Position numbers and translations under genes: made by a program. The notes under the pieces are model-generated. The model had not been told where the DNA came from, searched no databases, and saw only the letters and a list, made by a program, of their open reading frames with translations. DNA of 64,000 nt from Physcomitrium patens (Eukaryota; Streptophyta; Bryopsida; Funariales; Funariaceae), in NCBI RefSeq assembly GCF_000002425.4, contig NC_037264.1, positions 14,105,262 through 14,169,261 on the forward strand, written 5' to 3'. The first letter of the stretch is position 1. Every line of letters starts with the position of its first letter. Positions 48,574-60,479 of this stretch are shown here, piece by piece.

Positions 48574-50796
48574 ATGCCAGGAGGAGGAGTGAAGGACGCT
48601 GCCACTAACAGCGTCGCCACAGCGATGGCGATCGCGGGACGGGCGTCAAGAGCATGCGACGTCTGTGGCTCGCAGCGCGCGCGCTGGTATTGCAATGCAG
48701 ACAACGCGTATCTGTGTTATCGCTGCGACCAGAACGTGCATTCAGCCAACGCTCTCGCGCTTCGACACGAGCGTGTGCGGCTGAACTCGCAAGGCAATAT
48801 CTCTTCGCAGTCCCCAAGAAAGGCCCTCGTCGTCGACACTTCTGCCCGAAAACATTCTCGTAACCACACGGCGCACGCGGCTCAATCTCCCCCTTCGCGC
48901 AAGCGGTCTCGTCTTAGCCGACGGCCTAATCCTCACGTCTCGTCTCCAGTGGACACCCTCTTCAAGCCTCACAAGGCAAGCCATCGCGGCAGCAAGGTGA
49001 AATCCGAGAGCTCTCACGAGGTACCTAACTTCGTGACTGTGAACATCCAGGAGTCCTCGTTTTCCTTCACTCATGATAGCGCCACGGTCATGTCCATGGC
49101 AGAGTATTGCAAGGGCCGAGCTGCTGCTGCTGCTGCGGCTGCCATGTCCATGTCCGTAGACGTAGATACGTACGAGGAACTCAGCAGCGGCGATTCTGAC
49201 CAGTTTTTGGTGCCCACTGGCTACCTGGACGATTTCGAAAGCGCCGCTGTTGCGCCTGTCGAAGACGGATCCAGTCCTTCGGAGGACGCTGAGGATGCCC
49301 CTGGCTATGAGGAAAACCATCACGACATCACCGATGCTGTTGATTTGAGAGATGGTTTGGAGCTGGAGGGCGGAAGCGACGACGCATATCGCTTGGATTT
49401 TTCGGACATCGTGGCTCTGCGCGAGGGAGATGAGGATGCCTTTGAGGGAGATTATGGGGAAACTGAGGGAGATGCCTTTGAGGGTGAGTGTGGGGATACT
49501 GAGGGAGATGGTGAGGTCGAGGCTGCAGCATCGAATGAGCAGAGCTGTGTTGATGGCTTCCCCGAGGAGCAGCCGAACTGTGTCGTTCCGTTCACGAAGG
49601 AATATCTTTACAAGGTGAAGAGCGAGAATTCCGTGCGGGACGGCTTTGCTTTGATCAAAAAAGAGGTGGCTGCCGTCTTGCGGTGCTCTCTGGAGGGAGA
49701 AGAAGCGAAACCTGCTGCGCCATCTTTACTGAGACTGAACTTCGACGATGTACTGTCGGCCTGGTCGGATCGCAGTCTGTGGACAGACGGAAAGCGGCCC
49801 CAAACTGTGCCGGATGACTCATCGGAAGCTGTGGTAAGTTAGACTTCAGTATCAGCCAACGCAGGGAGTAATGTGGGGATATTAATAGAATCATGGACTT
49901 GTTGAATCCCACTCAAGAGTGGAAAGGTGTTCCGCAGGGTGTTAACATTGTTCACGTTTCACGCTCAGCCCGATGTCATGTCCTTAAATTGTCCTCCAAT
50001 CTACTCTTAGGATAACATTCCCAGTGTTTTGCAGCATGAGTTAGTCATGTTATTTAATCAGAGGCCATTTCGCCTAGATGGTCCAATATACAGGCCAACA
50101 GTTGCTGCACAAACAAACCCCAATTAAACTACAGGGTACACTACAAGGAGAAGTTAGTTAATCCGGCCTGTGGGTTCTATCTCAGTCCGCTCTTGGAGAA
50201 GGTCACTCTTAGCAAGGATTAGTCATCGAATCTTCACGTTTAATGAAGATCTCGGAGGATGGATACCAAGCGCATGTTAAAAATGCAATGCAGTACTGTA
50301 ATATTCAAGCTCGTTAAATTGTTGGATTGTTTTACAGGGAGGATTGGACTTAGGTCTAGTGCCAGATCTTAGTAAAGGATGTGCTCAAGGACAACCAGGA
50401 ACAGGTGGCGACCGAGGAAGAGAGGCCCGCGTGTTGCGTTACAGAGAGAAACGGCGCACTCGCCTCTTCTCCAAAAAGATTCGTTACGAAGTGCGCAAAC
50501 TGAATGCAGAGCGTCGCCCTCGCATGAAGGTCAGTAGAAATTGATGCGTCTAGTTTTGGTAACATTAATTCTACCTCATCTCCTGTGCATTTTTCTTCCC
50601 CTAATTCTTTTCTCCGAAACTGCTGGATTAATTGTACTGTAGTTCTCCCTCATGCACACGAAGTCATCAGTTATAGCATGGACTTCTTGCTGAAGGAACC
50701 ATGATTTTGCACATCGAGATCATGTCAGTAATTGGAGCTTTGATGTTTTGTTTATGGCAGGGCCGATTTGTGAAGCGAACAACGGGTTGCTCGTGA
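48574..50796 (+). CDS. COL: CONSTANS-LIKE protein with one B-box and a CCT domain
   Basis: Exons 48574-49833, 50338-50529 and 50761-50796 (introns GTAAGT...ACAG and GTCAGT...GCAG, all phase 0) give 495 aa. Residues 28-70 form one B-box zinc finger with C28, C31, C40, D43, C48, C51, H56 and H65. The motif ending [15 protein letters not shown] is characteristic of the COL6/COL16 group. A basic stretch ([11 protein letters not shown]) follows, then an Ala run, an acidic middle with tandem DAFEG repeats, and a C-terminal CCT domain (about 449-490, [20 protein letters not shown]). The last intron splits CCT before GRFVKR. Such proteins are nuclear regulators that bind DNA with NF-Y partners through CCT and other proteins through the B-box. 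The start is the first ATG in frame; ATG 48,625 is an alternative. No second B-box is present. Confidence 0.92.
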
Positions 50797-53700
50797 GCAA
50801 CGTCGTTCCCACAGAGTTTGCTGGACTATGTGATGACTACATACAGCGTCAATTAGATCGAGCTAATCGCTTAGGTTTGATATGAATTAGGAGATCTCGA
50901 GTAATCCATCTTCGCAAGAAGACAGGCAACTTTCATAAGTGGGTCACGTTCATAAGGGGTATGTCCTTGGTACCCTCCATGTCCTCGTTCTGAAGAGTAT
51001 CCTCGTCTTCGATATTTCATGTTTCAGTTTATCGACCTCATATTAGGAAATTTCGATTCAGTGAGCACCGAAACATACGCTAGACTAGTGATTTTCCTGG
51101 TGATGTGTGTTAATGCGGAAATATAGACAAGGTAGGTAAGGTTCTGGTATAGTTTACAAAATGCAGCTTCCTACCAGTCCAGCTCAATTGGTGTAGATAC
51201 AACCGTGTACAAAAAGGTGGTATGCGCAACAGAATTACAGCTCTTTTTTGCCACGCTTGACATAAGTGGTGGATTACGTGTTTGTCTACTATTAATTCTC
51301 AGGCGCTGGCCCCAACCGCGGGTTGGCCTCTCTGAGACAATGTTTAAGATAAAGGGAAATTTGTAATTTTGTTACCAAGAGAACTCAATTTTTTTTTTAC
51401 CAGTTCTATACACTCACGGCCTTGCATGTGTTGGATATCTGCTTAATTGACAAAATTTGAATCTGGACAACTCACTACTCGGGAGAAATATAGAACAATG
51501 CGATGTGTAGTAACTTCTGTGCAGCCCCAACTGTAAAGTTGATGAGTCACTTTTCAACTTTCAAGATTCTAGTGACTTTTGGAGTCCATACTATGTAAAA
51601 CTCTCACTGTGCATTTAGAACAGACAAACCTCCGAGACGCTTTATGCCAATGGTAGAGGTGAAGTGACGAAATATTCGTTGAAGTAGAATTGGTTTACTT
51701 CGAGGAGGAAAAAGGTGAGGTCTCTGCAGTTCCACAGTGTAGAGCTTGAATGATTGGTCCCCCCATCCCAACAAATATATGTCGAAGGGTGATTGGGCAG
51801 GTTGTGCAGCTACGCAGAATGGAGTGCCCAGCAGAGTAAAGTGTCACCGAGTCCTCCGAGAAATACCTGCCCGCTGCAGGCACTACTAATTAACCAACCA
51901 GGTACAGCACACTTCAGTGTAAATGCGTGACCACCAAAAGGCGGGGTGTGAAACGGAGGAGTTATTGAAGCCAAGGGCTTGACAGGAAAATTGGCAGAAT
52001 GGCCGCATGTGGGATCAACATCTCACCAGTCCTGACCAAAATGGTGCGACCTACTTTTGAAGCCTGCCCACATCATGGGACAGACACCCACTTCAAGTAG
52101 GACTAGCAAAAAGCAATTTCGAGACGGGGAAAATATCCTCTCACCGAGTCTGATTGGAACGTGATGGATAAGATCAAAGGCAGTAAAGAGATAGCCTTTC
52201 TGAAACGCTCTGGCAAAGAAATGTACTGGCGAGAGGGTTGTTGCGCGATCGAAAGAAATTGACATAGTTCTGGTGTTGCAAGGACAGATCCGTGTGTACA
52301 CAACCAGGATAAAAAAATACCGACACTCAAAGCCACACGCAGAGACCATTTTAGGGTTCCATCTCTACTACACTTTTAGGAAGATTGGAGGAATCATGGA
52401 TAGCATGCTGCTGAGTGAGTTGGCTAGGAATGATCGAGAAAGCGAGAGAGAGAGAGAGCCAGCATCGTGTAAAGGAGCTTTGAACATGAGAATAGTAATG
52501 TGTGAGTGAAGGAATGGGGTTAAGGAGACTAGCTTACATGTTTACCTGGTGAGGAGCTCTCGATCACGCCTTGTGCATGAAGCGGTATGGTATTGTGATG
52601 GTCCACTGTGGGCATAAATACACCTGTCTGCTATATGATCCACTGTGGGCATAAATACACATGTCTGCTATATGATCGAATCCTGAGTCCCACTCAGTAC
52701 GTGGGTTTGAAATTAAAGCTTCATGGGTTGTATGAGGTTTCATGTGGACAACGACGGTACAGATGCAGATCAATATGAACCAATTAAGTGTCGTATTGTA
52801 GTACACTAGTGCAGAGCTTGCATTTGAAAATGACTTTGGTTTCTTCAGAATACCATGTGGGATTGATGTGGTGAGGATACCTTGAGAGGCTTTGTGAGAC
52901 CCACATATTAGGAAGAACATTCATGACATGGAACAGCAGTAACATTTGTTGCCTCGTATGCATTAAAAATTGTATGAGTAGTGACAAGTTTAAATTTTGT
53001 CGCAAATCGAGAAAATGTCGTGGATCTGAATATATATGTCAGTCTAGATTCGTATGAGATTTTCCAAGAATATCCTCAGAGGGTTCAAGATGGTTCGCTT
53101 CACTTGCTTCATCGCTGCGTTGGACCACCCACATCATATTCATCCTCATTTGTTGGCACCACGTTTTTGCTACCGTCGGATGAGCTGGTTTGGCTCTCGG
53201 CTTCTAAACGTAAGAACAGGGTGGGTCGTCTACAACATAGCTTATCTGAAACCTGTCAAGGCATGCGATCTAGTGCGGAATCCTGTGGATCAAACCGTAT
53301 CGTCCAAAGTGGAAGAGTGCTGATGGAAAAGATGGCATGGTCTTACTGAGAGGCATTCACCGCACCCCATAGTTTGTGCCGAGACGCCATGTCAAGTCCC
53401 CTGCTGGGCTTGCCCAGACATACCCTCATAGGCGTGAATTTCTTCATTTCATTCCACCAGGATTAACTCAGGCACTATAGCAATACGGCAGGAATTAGAA
53501 AATGCTTACCATCATGGAGGAAAGACGGGAAAACATCCAAACATTGGTTCACACAGATACTCACCAGTCACATGAAATCACTAATAATTAAGCCTCCGTT
53601 ACATGCACGACAACCGATTGCAGGCAGAAGGGACACCTTAAAGCTGTTTCTTATCCTGTTGCACCTGCACAGTGCAGCTAAGGCTTCTTAATGAAAACGA

Positions 53701-54358
53701 GTAAACTCTCACATCAATAGTACCTAATCTATCAGTGTAAAGAACTCAGGCCAGCTATCACGGTAAACTTACTCACGCTCAATCATGGTGAGGGAGAGGA
53801 CGAAGAGCTTTATTTGCGGATTTCAAACAAAAGAAATCGACAAATGGAATGCTCTTCGTGCCATCGAAGTAATTTCGACATGGTCAGCCTCCAATCACGT
53901 TGTCTGAAAGATCCCTCAACCACGTAAGCGAAGTCTAAGATTGCATGTTCAGAGTAGGTATCAGTCGTACGTGAAATGCAATCACGTGTCAGATGCATAA
54001 TCACAGTGCAGATCGTGCACCATCTCCTGCACAATACCTCACCGACATTGATCATCTGCCTCAATTCGCTTTCAGTTTGACGGTGGTATGCAAACTTGTA
54101 GCGTTAAGTTCTAGCCTTATTAGGTTTTAGCGAGTGACCAAAACGATGAAGAAATCTTTTGGGTTGGTAATTGTACCCACAAGAAAAATGCGTAAAACGT
54201 AGGTTATATTATATTACAAATCACCAAGAACGTGTCACTAAGCGTTTCATGTCATGCGAAGGTGATGCTGCTCCTGGTACACTAACGATGTCGAAACCAC
54301 CCAGAATATCCCATCCACAAGCGCCTTAAGCATTGGCTTCATTCATAGGCTACCTTCG
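50797..54358. other. Downstream and intergenic DNA without recognised gene
   Basis: The first few hundred bases are probably the 3' UTR of the CONSTANS-LIKE gene. The remainder has balanced composition and short ORFs on both strands (longest 122 codons at 52,981-53,349) with no domain. Two adjacent 37-bp repeats lie at 52,602-52,675. The block ends at the 5' LTR of the Copia element. Confidence 0.4.
52602..52675. repeat. Tandem duplication, 2 x 37 bp
   Basis: Units 52,602-52,638 and 52,639-52,675 start TCCACTGTGGGCATAAATAC and differ at one base. Confidence 0.95.
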
Positions 54359-54540
54359 TGTAGGAACTGGGTGAAACCGTGCACCTAGTCATCCTCTATT
54401 CATTCGTGAGTGATAAGGATGTAATCAATACTAGCCAATAAACTTGAGACTTATTATTAGTACTAAGTTTAGACTGTATATACACTAATAAGGAGATGAA
54501 TAAACTTTCTTCCTTCACTGTGCTCTCCAAGATTCAATAT
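54359..54540 (+). repeat. 5' LTR of the Copia element
   Basis: It begins TGTAGGAACTGG and ends near AAGATTCAATAT. The exact last base is uncertain by a few positions because the terminal CA is not preserved. Confidence 0.8.
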
Positions 54541-54551
54541 GATTTCATAGC
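54540..54551 (+). other. Primer binding site of the Copia element, decayed
   Basis: TGATTTCATAGC agrees at 9 of 12 positions with TGGTATCAGAGC, the usual initiator tRNA-Met site, and lies at the LTR end as expected. Confidence 0.55.
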
Positions 54552-55195
54552 ACATAATCTAGTCCTTAGACCAACATTAGGTCAATAAATTGTCTTAGCC
54601 AAAAGAATCATGTGTAGTTTCTTTTAAACATAGACAACAAGAGAACATGATACATATACGTGATGAGGTCTTGCATGGTGGTGTTGAAGGCAACACTTTG
54701 ACATGTACCTTCACTACCCACATTAGGTTAGTAGATATATAAATTCATAATACTTATACATAGCAGTAGAACCATATATGTTTCTATCCTTGAATCTAGC
54801 TGACTAGAAGGTTCCAAGAACTGTAGAGTTTGGTTCCTTTGCATGAAGTGCATATTAGAGCATCATAGACTTTAGACTTATTACATCACTGCAAAGAACA
54901 TGGTTATAACAAAGATAACTTTGAGCTAGAGAAGTCTATTTAAAAAATAATGACCTTTGACAACAAATTAAAGAAATTCAACAAACATAGTGGTGTTATA
55001 TCTTCACTTTGTAGATCAAAGTACTCCAATGCAATGCTTGCATCAAGTAGCTCATAGATTGATATTAAAGACATCATTGAGAGCTATTTTATTGAATCTT
55101 TTAAAGTCAATTTACTAAAGCAGACAAGTGATTCTTTCTACAAAGCCTTATTGGATAATTCCTACAATATTTCAGATTAGAACTCTGTTAAAATA

Positions 55196-55486
55196 TTGGA
55201 TGTTGAATGGATACTTGATTTGGGTACAACCTTCTACATTACTGACAACTTTGGTATTATAGCAAATCTTATTATAATCTTTGTTGTACCCATAATTGCT
55301 ATTGGCTATAAATCACACATTGTGGTTAACAAAGGCTTAAATTATGTCAAATTTTTCAATGGTCAAATTAAATATATAGAGAATATATTATACATTTTTG
55401 GTATTAAATACAACCTCCTCTCAATTGGATGTATATCAAATCAAGGATATTCTTTAAAGTTTTTATGTAATATTTACATCATCAAG

Positions 55487-55522
<36 letters not shown>

Positions 55523-55537
55523 AAATATTTTAAATAA
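55196..55537 (+). pseudogene. Copia protease and GAG-pre-integrase fragment
   Basis: An open stretch of 113 codons keeps the Copia pattern WILDLGT...ITDN, then VPIIAIGYKS, KFFNGQIKYIENILYI and GIKYNLLSIGCISNQGYSLKF. The active-site triplet reads D-L-G instead of D-S-G, which fits TCG to TTG. It ends in a TA microsatellite (55,489-55,518). Confidence 0.8.
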
Positions 55538-55734
55538 AGCTACTCAAATATACAACAAAGGTTTCTATCACCTCTTTTTTCAAAGTAATAAGAGCCATAA
55601 GCTTTATAGTCTAGAAAATAGACAAAAATTAGAGAGAGTGTTTTTTGGCACTATATATTAAATCATTTGAATTTTGATTTACTATACAAAATCTTATGTA
55701 AAAATTTAGTCATTAATTTTTAATGATTATCATG

Positions 55735-55782
<48 letters not shown>

Positions 55783-58700
55783 TATGGCATTTAAAAATAA
55801 GTTTTTTTTTTTTTTTTTTTTTTTTTTTGTAGAAGCTAAATTATTACTTCTACCCTTTTAGAACTAATATATAGTGATGTGGGTAGAATCCTTCTATAGA
55901 TCACCCTAGAATAGTGTTCAATATTTTGTCACTTTTATTGATGACTATAATAAGCACATTATTATTTCTTTCATCAAAACAAATGATAGAATTCTTCACA
56001 AGTTTCAAAAATTCAAAGTTTAAGATGTAACAATTATTAAGATCAAATTATTAATCCTTTACATTGAAAATGGAGATGAATATATCTTTGGAGCATTTTT
56101 TATTTTTTTTCATCCAAAAATCATACATTAGACAAATCAACTATTCATTCTTTAAAATAATGGCCTTGTTAAATATAAGAATTTCTCTATCTTTGAGACA
56201 TCTTAATGTCTTTTCTATCAAAGTAGTCTTCCAAAGCAATTGTGGTCCAAGACCATATGAGCATCAACTTCTTTTTAAAACTAGGAACCAACAAAGATAC
56301 TTGTAACAAAGATTCAAAAGAAAGCTTTTATCTACAAAAAACTTGATCTATCCTTCATGAATACTTTTGGTACAAAAATATATATTCATAACTTTTGTTA
56401 TAAATGTGACAAATTTGATTTCAAATCTATTCAATATATCTTTCTTAGGTGTGATAAATATACCAAAATATATTGCTATTAGTGCCTTAATTATAAGAAT
56501 TTTTTGTTTTTAAAGACATCATTATAAACAAGTCAATCACTCTATAAGACAAATCTATAAGTTATAAAATATTTACTACCTTTCAAGACTAATTTCTCAT
56601 TAAAATTTTATTAAGTACTTTGTCATTATCTCCTCAATTTAATAAATCTATTCTTAAAATTCATTACTTTCATTCAATAGATTTTGTTAGCTTATTTATT
56701 CTACCTATATTTTCATCCATGCTAATTAGGCCACTCTCACTTAAAGAACCATCTTCTCTTAGCTACTCCCAACTTAATATCAATTCTAACTCCCTTCTAT
56801 TACATATTAGAACACTCAACTTTGTCACTTCTAAGTATATCAAAACTATTGAAGTTTACTTTAGAAAAAACATTCCTACAACTTAAGTTTCTACCTACAA
56901 ATCTAATTGCTCAAAGAAGCCATTAGTCCTTTTTGATGACTATATTTTTACTTTGAAAGATGACATAATTTTTTTATAAGTCAATCAAGACGTGTGATAG
57001 TTAGCCATAATGGACTAAAAAATAGACAACATTAAGTGCAAATATGAATCCTTGTTATTTTATCCTCTCAACAAACAAGTAATTATAATCAAGTCACTCT
57101 ACAAAATCAAATCAGGAATAAATAGTCAAGAAGACACATATAAGGCCAGATTAATATCTTTTAGTAATAAGAAGGAGTTGATTTTGACAAAACATTTGAG
57201 TATGTAGCAAAAAAGAATATAATCAAAGCTATTAATATCCTTGGTAGATCTAAAGGCTAGTTAATATACCATCTTGATGTCAAAACAATCTTCTTGAATT
57301 AAAAGCTTAATGATAAAGTATACATGCATGAGCTCCTTGAATATACCTCATTCAACAATGTACATCTAGTCTATAAACTAGATCACGAACTATATACATT
57401 AAAGCAAGTGTAGTTCTGTAAAATTGATTGGTTCTTAAGCAAGAATTCAATGGCCAAGTCCCCCTTTAAAAAAAAATTATATTACCTCATATGTCAAAGA
57501 AAAATTATAGTCCTAATACTTTATGCCAATAATTTTTTTATTATAAGAAATCATCACAAAAAAATCAATTAGCTTAAAGCCAACTTTAGAACAAATTTGA
57601 CATGAGTAGTTTAGAACTTTGTTAAAGATATCTCAATATTGAATTCAATTAATTACTTAGTAAACTTTGACTTCATCAAATAAAATATGCATAGAATATT
57701 AGAAAGTAGTTAATATATTCAAAGAAGCTATATAGATTCAAAATCTATACATAGAACTAGGATTAATAGAAAACAAAGTCATACAATTGCATCATGAGAA
57801 TCAAAGTACAATCAAAATATCCAAACACTTTCTATATATTATTTTAAGATAAAGTACTTTGAGATCTATCTAAATTATGTCTAATATATAATAGAATAAA
57901 AAATAAAATAAAACTTTATATATACTAGTAGATTAACAACTTGATGATATACTTATAAAAGCTTTTGGCATAATCAAATTATGAGAACTTCCACAAATTG
58001 CTAAATCTTAAAGCAAAAAAAATAACTAAAAGCAATCTAGTTCTAAGAATTAGAAATCAAAATCTAAAATATACAAATTTTACTATTATAAGACTAAATT
58101 AGTACTTTAAAAATAACTTAGCTTCCACTTGCATTAATTTTTTTTATAAACATCATCTTTGAAACTAATTACCATGTACTCACAATCAACCTAAGTACTA
58201 TAAATGCCTAGGCTCCTTTCTCAACTAATAACATAAAACTTCCTAGGAATAAAAATAAAGAAATTTAGCTTTTAGAAATCCATCTCTACAGAAATTAAGG
58301 CATGAATACCATGACCCTGGTTTGAAGAAGCAAAAGAATAATTAAGTCATTGGATAAGAAAATTGATGTAGTTACAATTACAAAAAATATCCTAAACTTG
58401 CAGATTGAGAATTGGAGAAAGTAATAGGTATTGAGAATTTGTCCAAATCTTCAAGACTAACTTAATTACTTCCAGCAATACAATGATAAATTTGAGAATA
58501 TAAAAAGACACAATTATAGCCTCTACTAATTAATATCACTATGATCCAAATATCTATAATAAACTCATTCTACTATTACCAAATTAGAAGAAATTTCAAG
58601 CCAAAATAAAAAATATATATCAACAAAATAAGAACTCTTAAAAGCAAAAGATTTTTAGTAGTCAATTGCACTACAAAATTTCATATATTTGACATATTTA

Positions 58701-58802
58701 TGAATATAAATATGAAACAATTGACATTCTTTACTACTAAATTATAAGACTAGTAATAAAAGAAGAATAAAATATGTTGACTACATTAGGATTCAAAGAG
58801 CT

Positions 58803-58984
58803 TGTATAAATTAGATAAAATCCTACATCTAATCACCTTCTATTTATCCATGAGTGATAAGGATGTAATCAATATTTTTCAATAAACTTTAGACTTATTA
58901 TTAGTATTAAATCTGAATTGTATATACACATACTATGAGATAAATAAACTTTCTTTTATTACTTGTTTTTTTTAAGATCGAATG
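58803..58984 (+). repeat. 3' LTR of the Copia element
   Basis: It begins TGTATAAATTAG and ends near AAGATCGAATG, directly followed by the CTTCA target copy. It shows more AT enrichment than the 5' LTR. Confidence 0.8.
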
Positions 58985-60479
58985 CTTCATAGTTTTTTGA
59001 TGGTCATAATTATTTTTTCATTGGTATGGTTGTAAGTAAAGAGAATTAAATAGTGATAAATGGAAGCTATTTTTGTACTACATCTAAACCAAGTTTCTAG
59101 CATATAAAAATTTGTGTTGTAAGACCATAACTTATATCCTCACATTTTCTTTTATGCTTCATCTGTCATTTTAAAACCTTCAAAATTCATTTACAAGTCT
59201 TATATCCAGATCCAAAGAAAATGTAGACTTATATAACTTGTTTTTATCTTTATAATCAAATATCAGTCAAATGTAATTCAAATAACCCAAAATCTATTAT
59301 ATGCCTTAGAAATTTTTTCTCTCTTCTATTATTTTCTATCTTAAATAACCTATTTTCTTTTGTCTAATTTTGATGTCAAAAATTTGAAGAAAAATGATAT
59401 AAATTTTGTTCCTACATTAATTCAAAGCCTCAACTCACCTTCAATACCTTGTTTGCCAAACAATTCTCTTCAACTAAATATGACAAGCACATATTTTTAA
59501 GACATATTGCATTGAATAGCCTTACTCTTTGGAATTGATGAAAGCTTATAGTATAGGCTATCTATTACATAATGAGGCCATTCTAGCCTTGATCCATCTT
59601 CTATGCTTCCAACACTTCCAAAATCAATTCTAATCTTTACATGCAAGCAAAACATCAGAATGATCCTATCTTCTTTGCAAAGATTGAACGCCAATTTTAA
59701 AAAATCTATCATTTATTTATCTTGGTACTTCAAAGATGATGATAGTAGTGAAAGATGATAAAGGTGATAAGATTCATTTAAATAAAGAAAGAGTATTTAT
59801 ATTATTATTATTAAAATAATATTTTATTTTTTGAACGTAAAAATGAACAAAAATTAATCATGAATATTTTGATATCAAAAAAATTATAATTTGAAAACTC
59901 ATAAATAGAAAATCATTTTTTTGTTATGTACAAAAATCTTTTTAAAAATTATTTTGTTCATAAAATATAATAAATTATATTCAAAAAAATATTTTAATTT
60001 GGCTTTATGCTTTCTAATCTTTAAAGCAATAGGCTTACAATAGACAAGAAGAAAAATTCTTTTCCTAAATTTAATCTTCTTAATGATAAAACTTTATAAT
60101 TCTTATTATATAAAAAAATATAATAAAAAATAGCTCTAATATTTCAAAATCCATACAAGTAAAAATTGTATCTTCTTCCCTTCTTACTCAATAAATAAAA
60201 ATCTCTATACTATTACAAAATGTATAGGGTCTTAATAAATTTGATAAAATATATGTAATATATAACTATCTTTATACATACATATCTAATGTAGAATTTA
60301 CTTATATGCAAGAACATAAGTTTTGGGATATAAAGTTGAAAGAAATTAAAAATAAAATATGGTCTAAAGCCGTTTTTTTATACAAGAAATAGATGTTGCT
60401 TATAACAACAAGGTACATGAAAAAAGAACAAGCAACAACAGAATGTAATTGTAGATTTTCTTCCACATCTTATAATTTA
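58985..60479. other. AT-rich stretch, unassigned
   Basis: No LTR, ORF with a known domain or RNA gene is visible. A 71-codon minus-strand ORF (59,497-59,712) has no recognised product. Confidence 0.4.

Larger units (their letters stand above)
54359..58984 (+). mobile_element. Copia LTR retrotransposon, decayed, with target duplication
   Basis: It has LTRs of about 182 bp at 54,359-54,540 and 58,803-58,984. They align at the same offset over the first 33 bases and share GTGAGTGATAAGGATGTAAT, GACTTATTATTAGTA and AAACTTTCTT. The flanks are CTTCG (54,354-54,358) and CTTCA (58,985-58,989), a 5-bp duplication with one CpG-type change. Internal parts in Copia order are: gag (54,600-55,190), protease with W-I-L-D-L-G-T (55,208-55,228), a GAG-pre-integrase stretch (to about 55,450), integrase (about 55,860-56,300), reverse transcriptase (about 57,000-57,650) with YKIKSGINSQEDTYKARLIS and YALK-like decayed motifs, then an unreadable RNase H part. 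Integrase before RT is diagnostic of Copia. Stops, a T27 run (55,802-55,828) and TA microsatellites make it dead. Confidence 0.88.

Noticed and set aside
52981..53349. 122-codon plus-strand ORF in the downstream intergenic DNA
   Set aside because: No domain, overlapped by an 89-codon ORF in another frame, and no splice or start context to support it.
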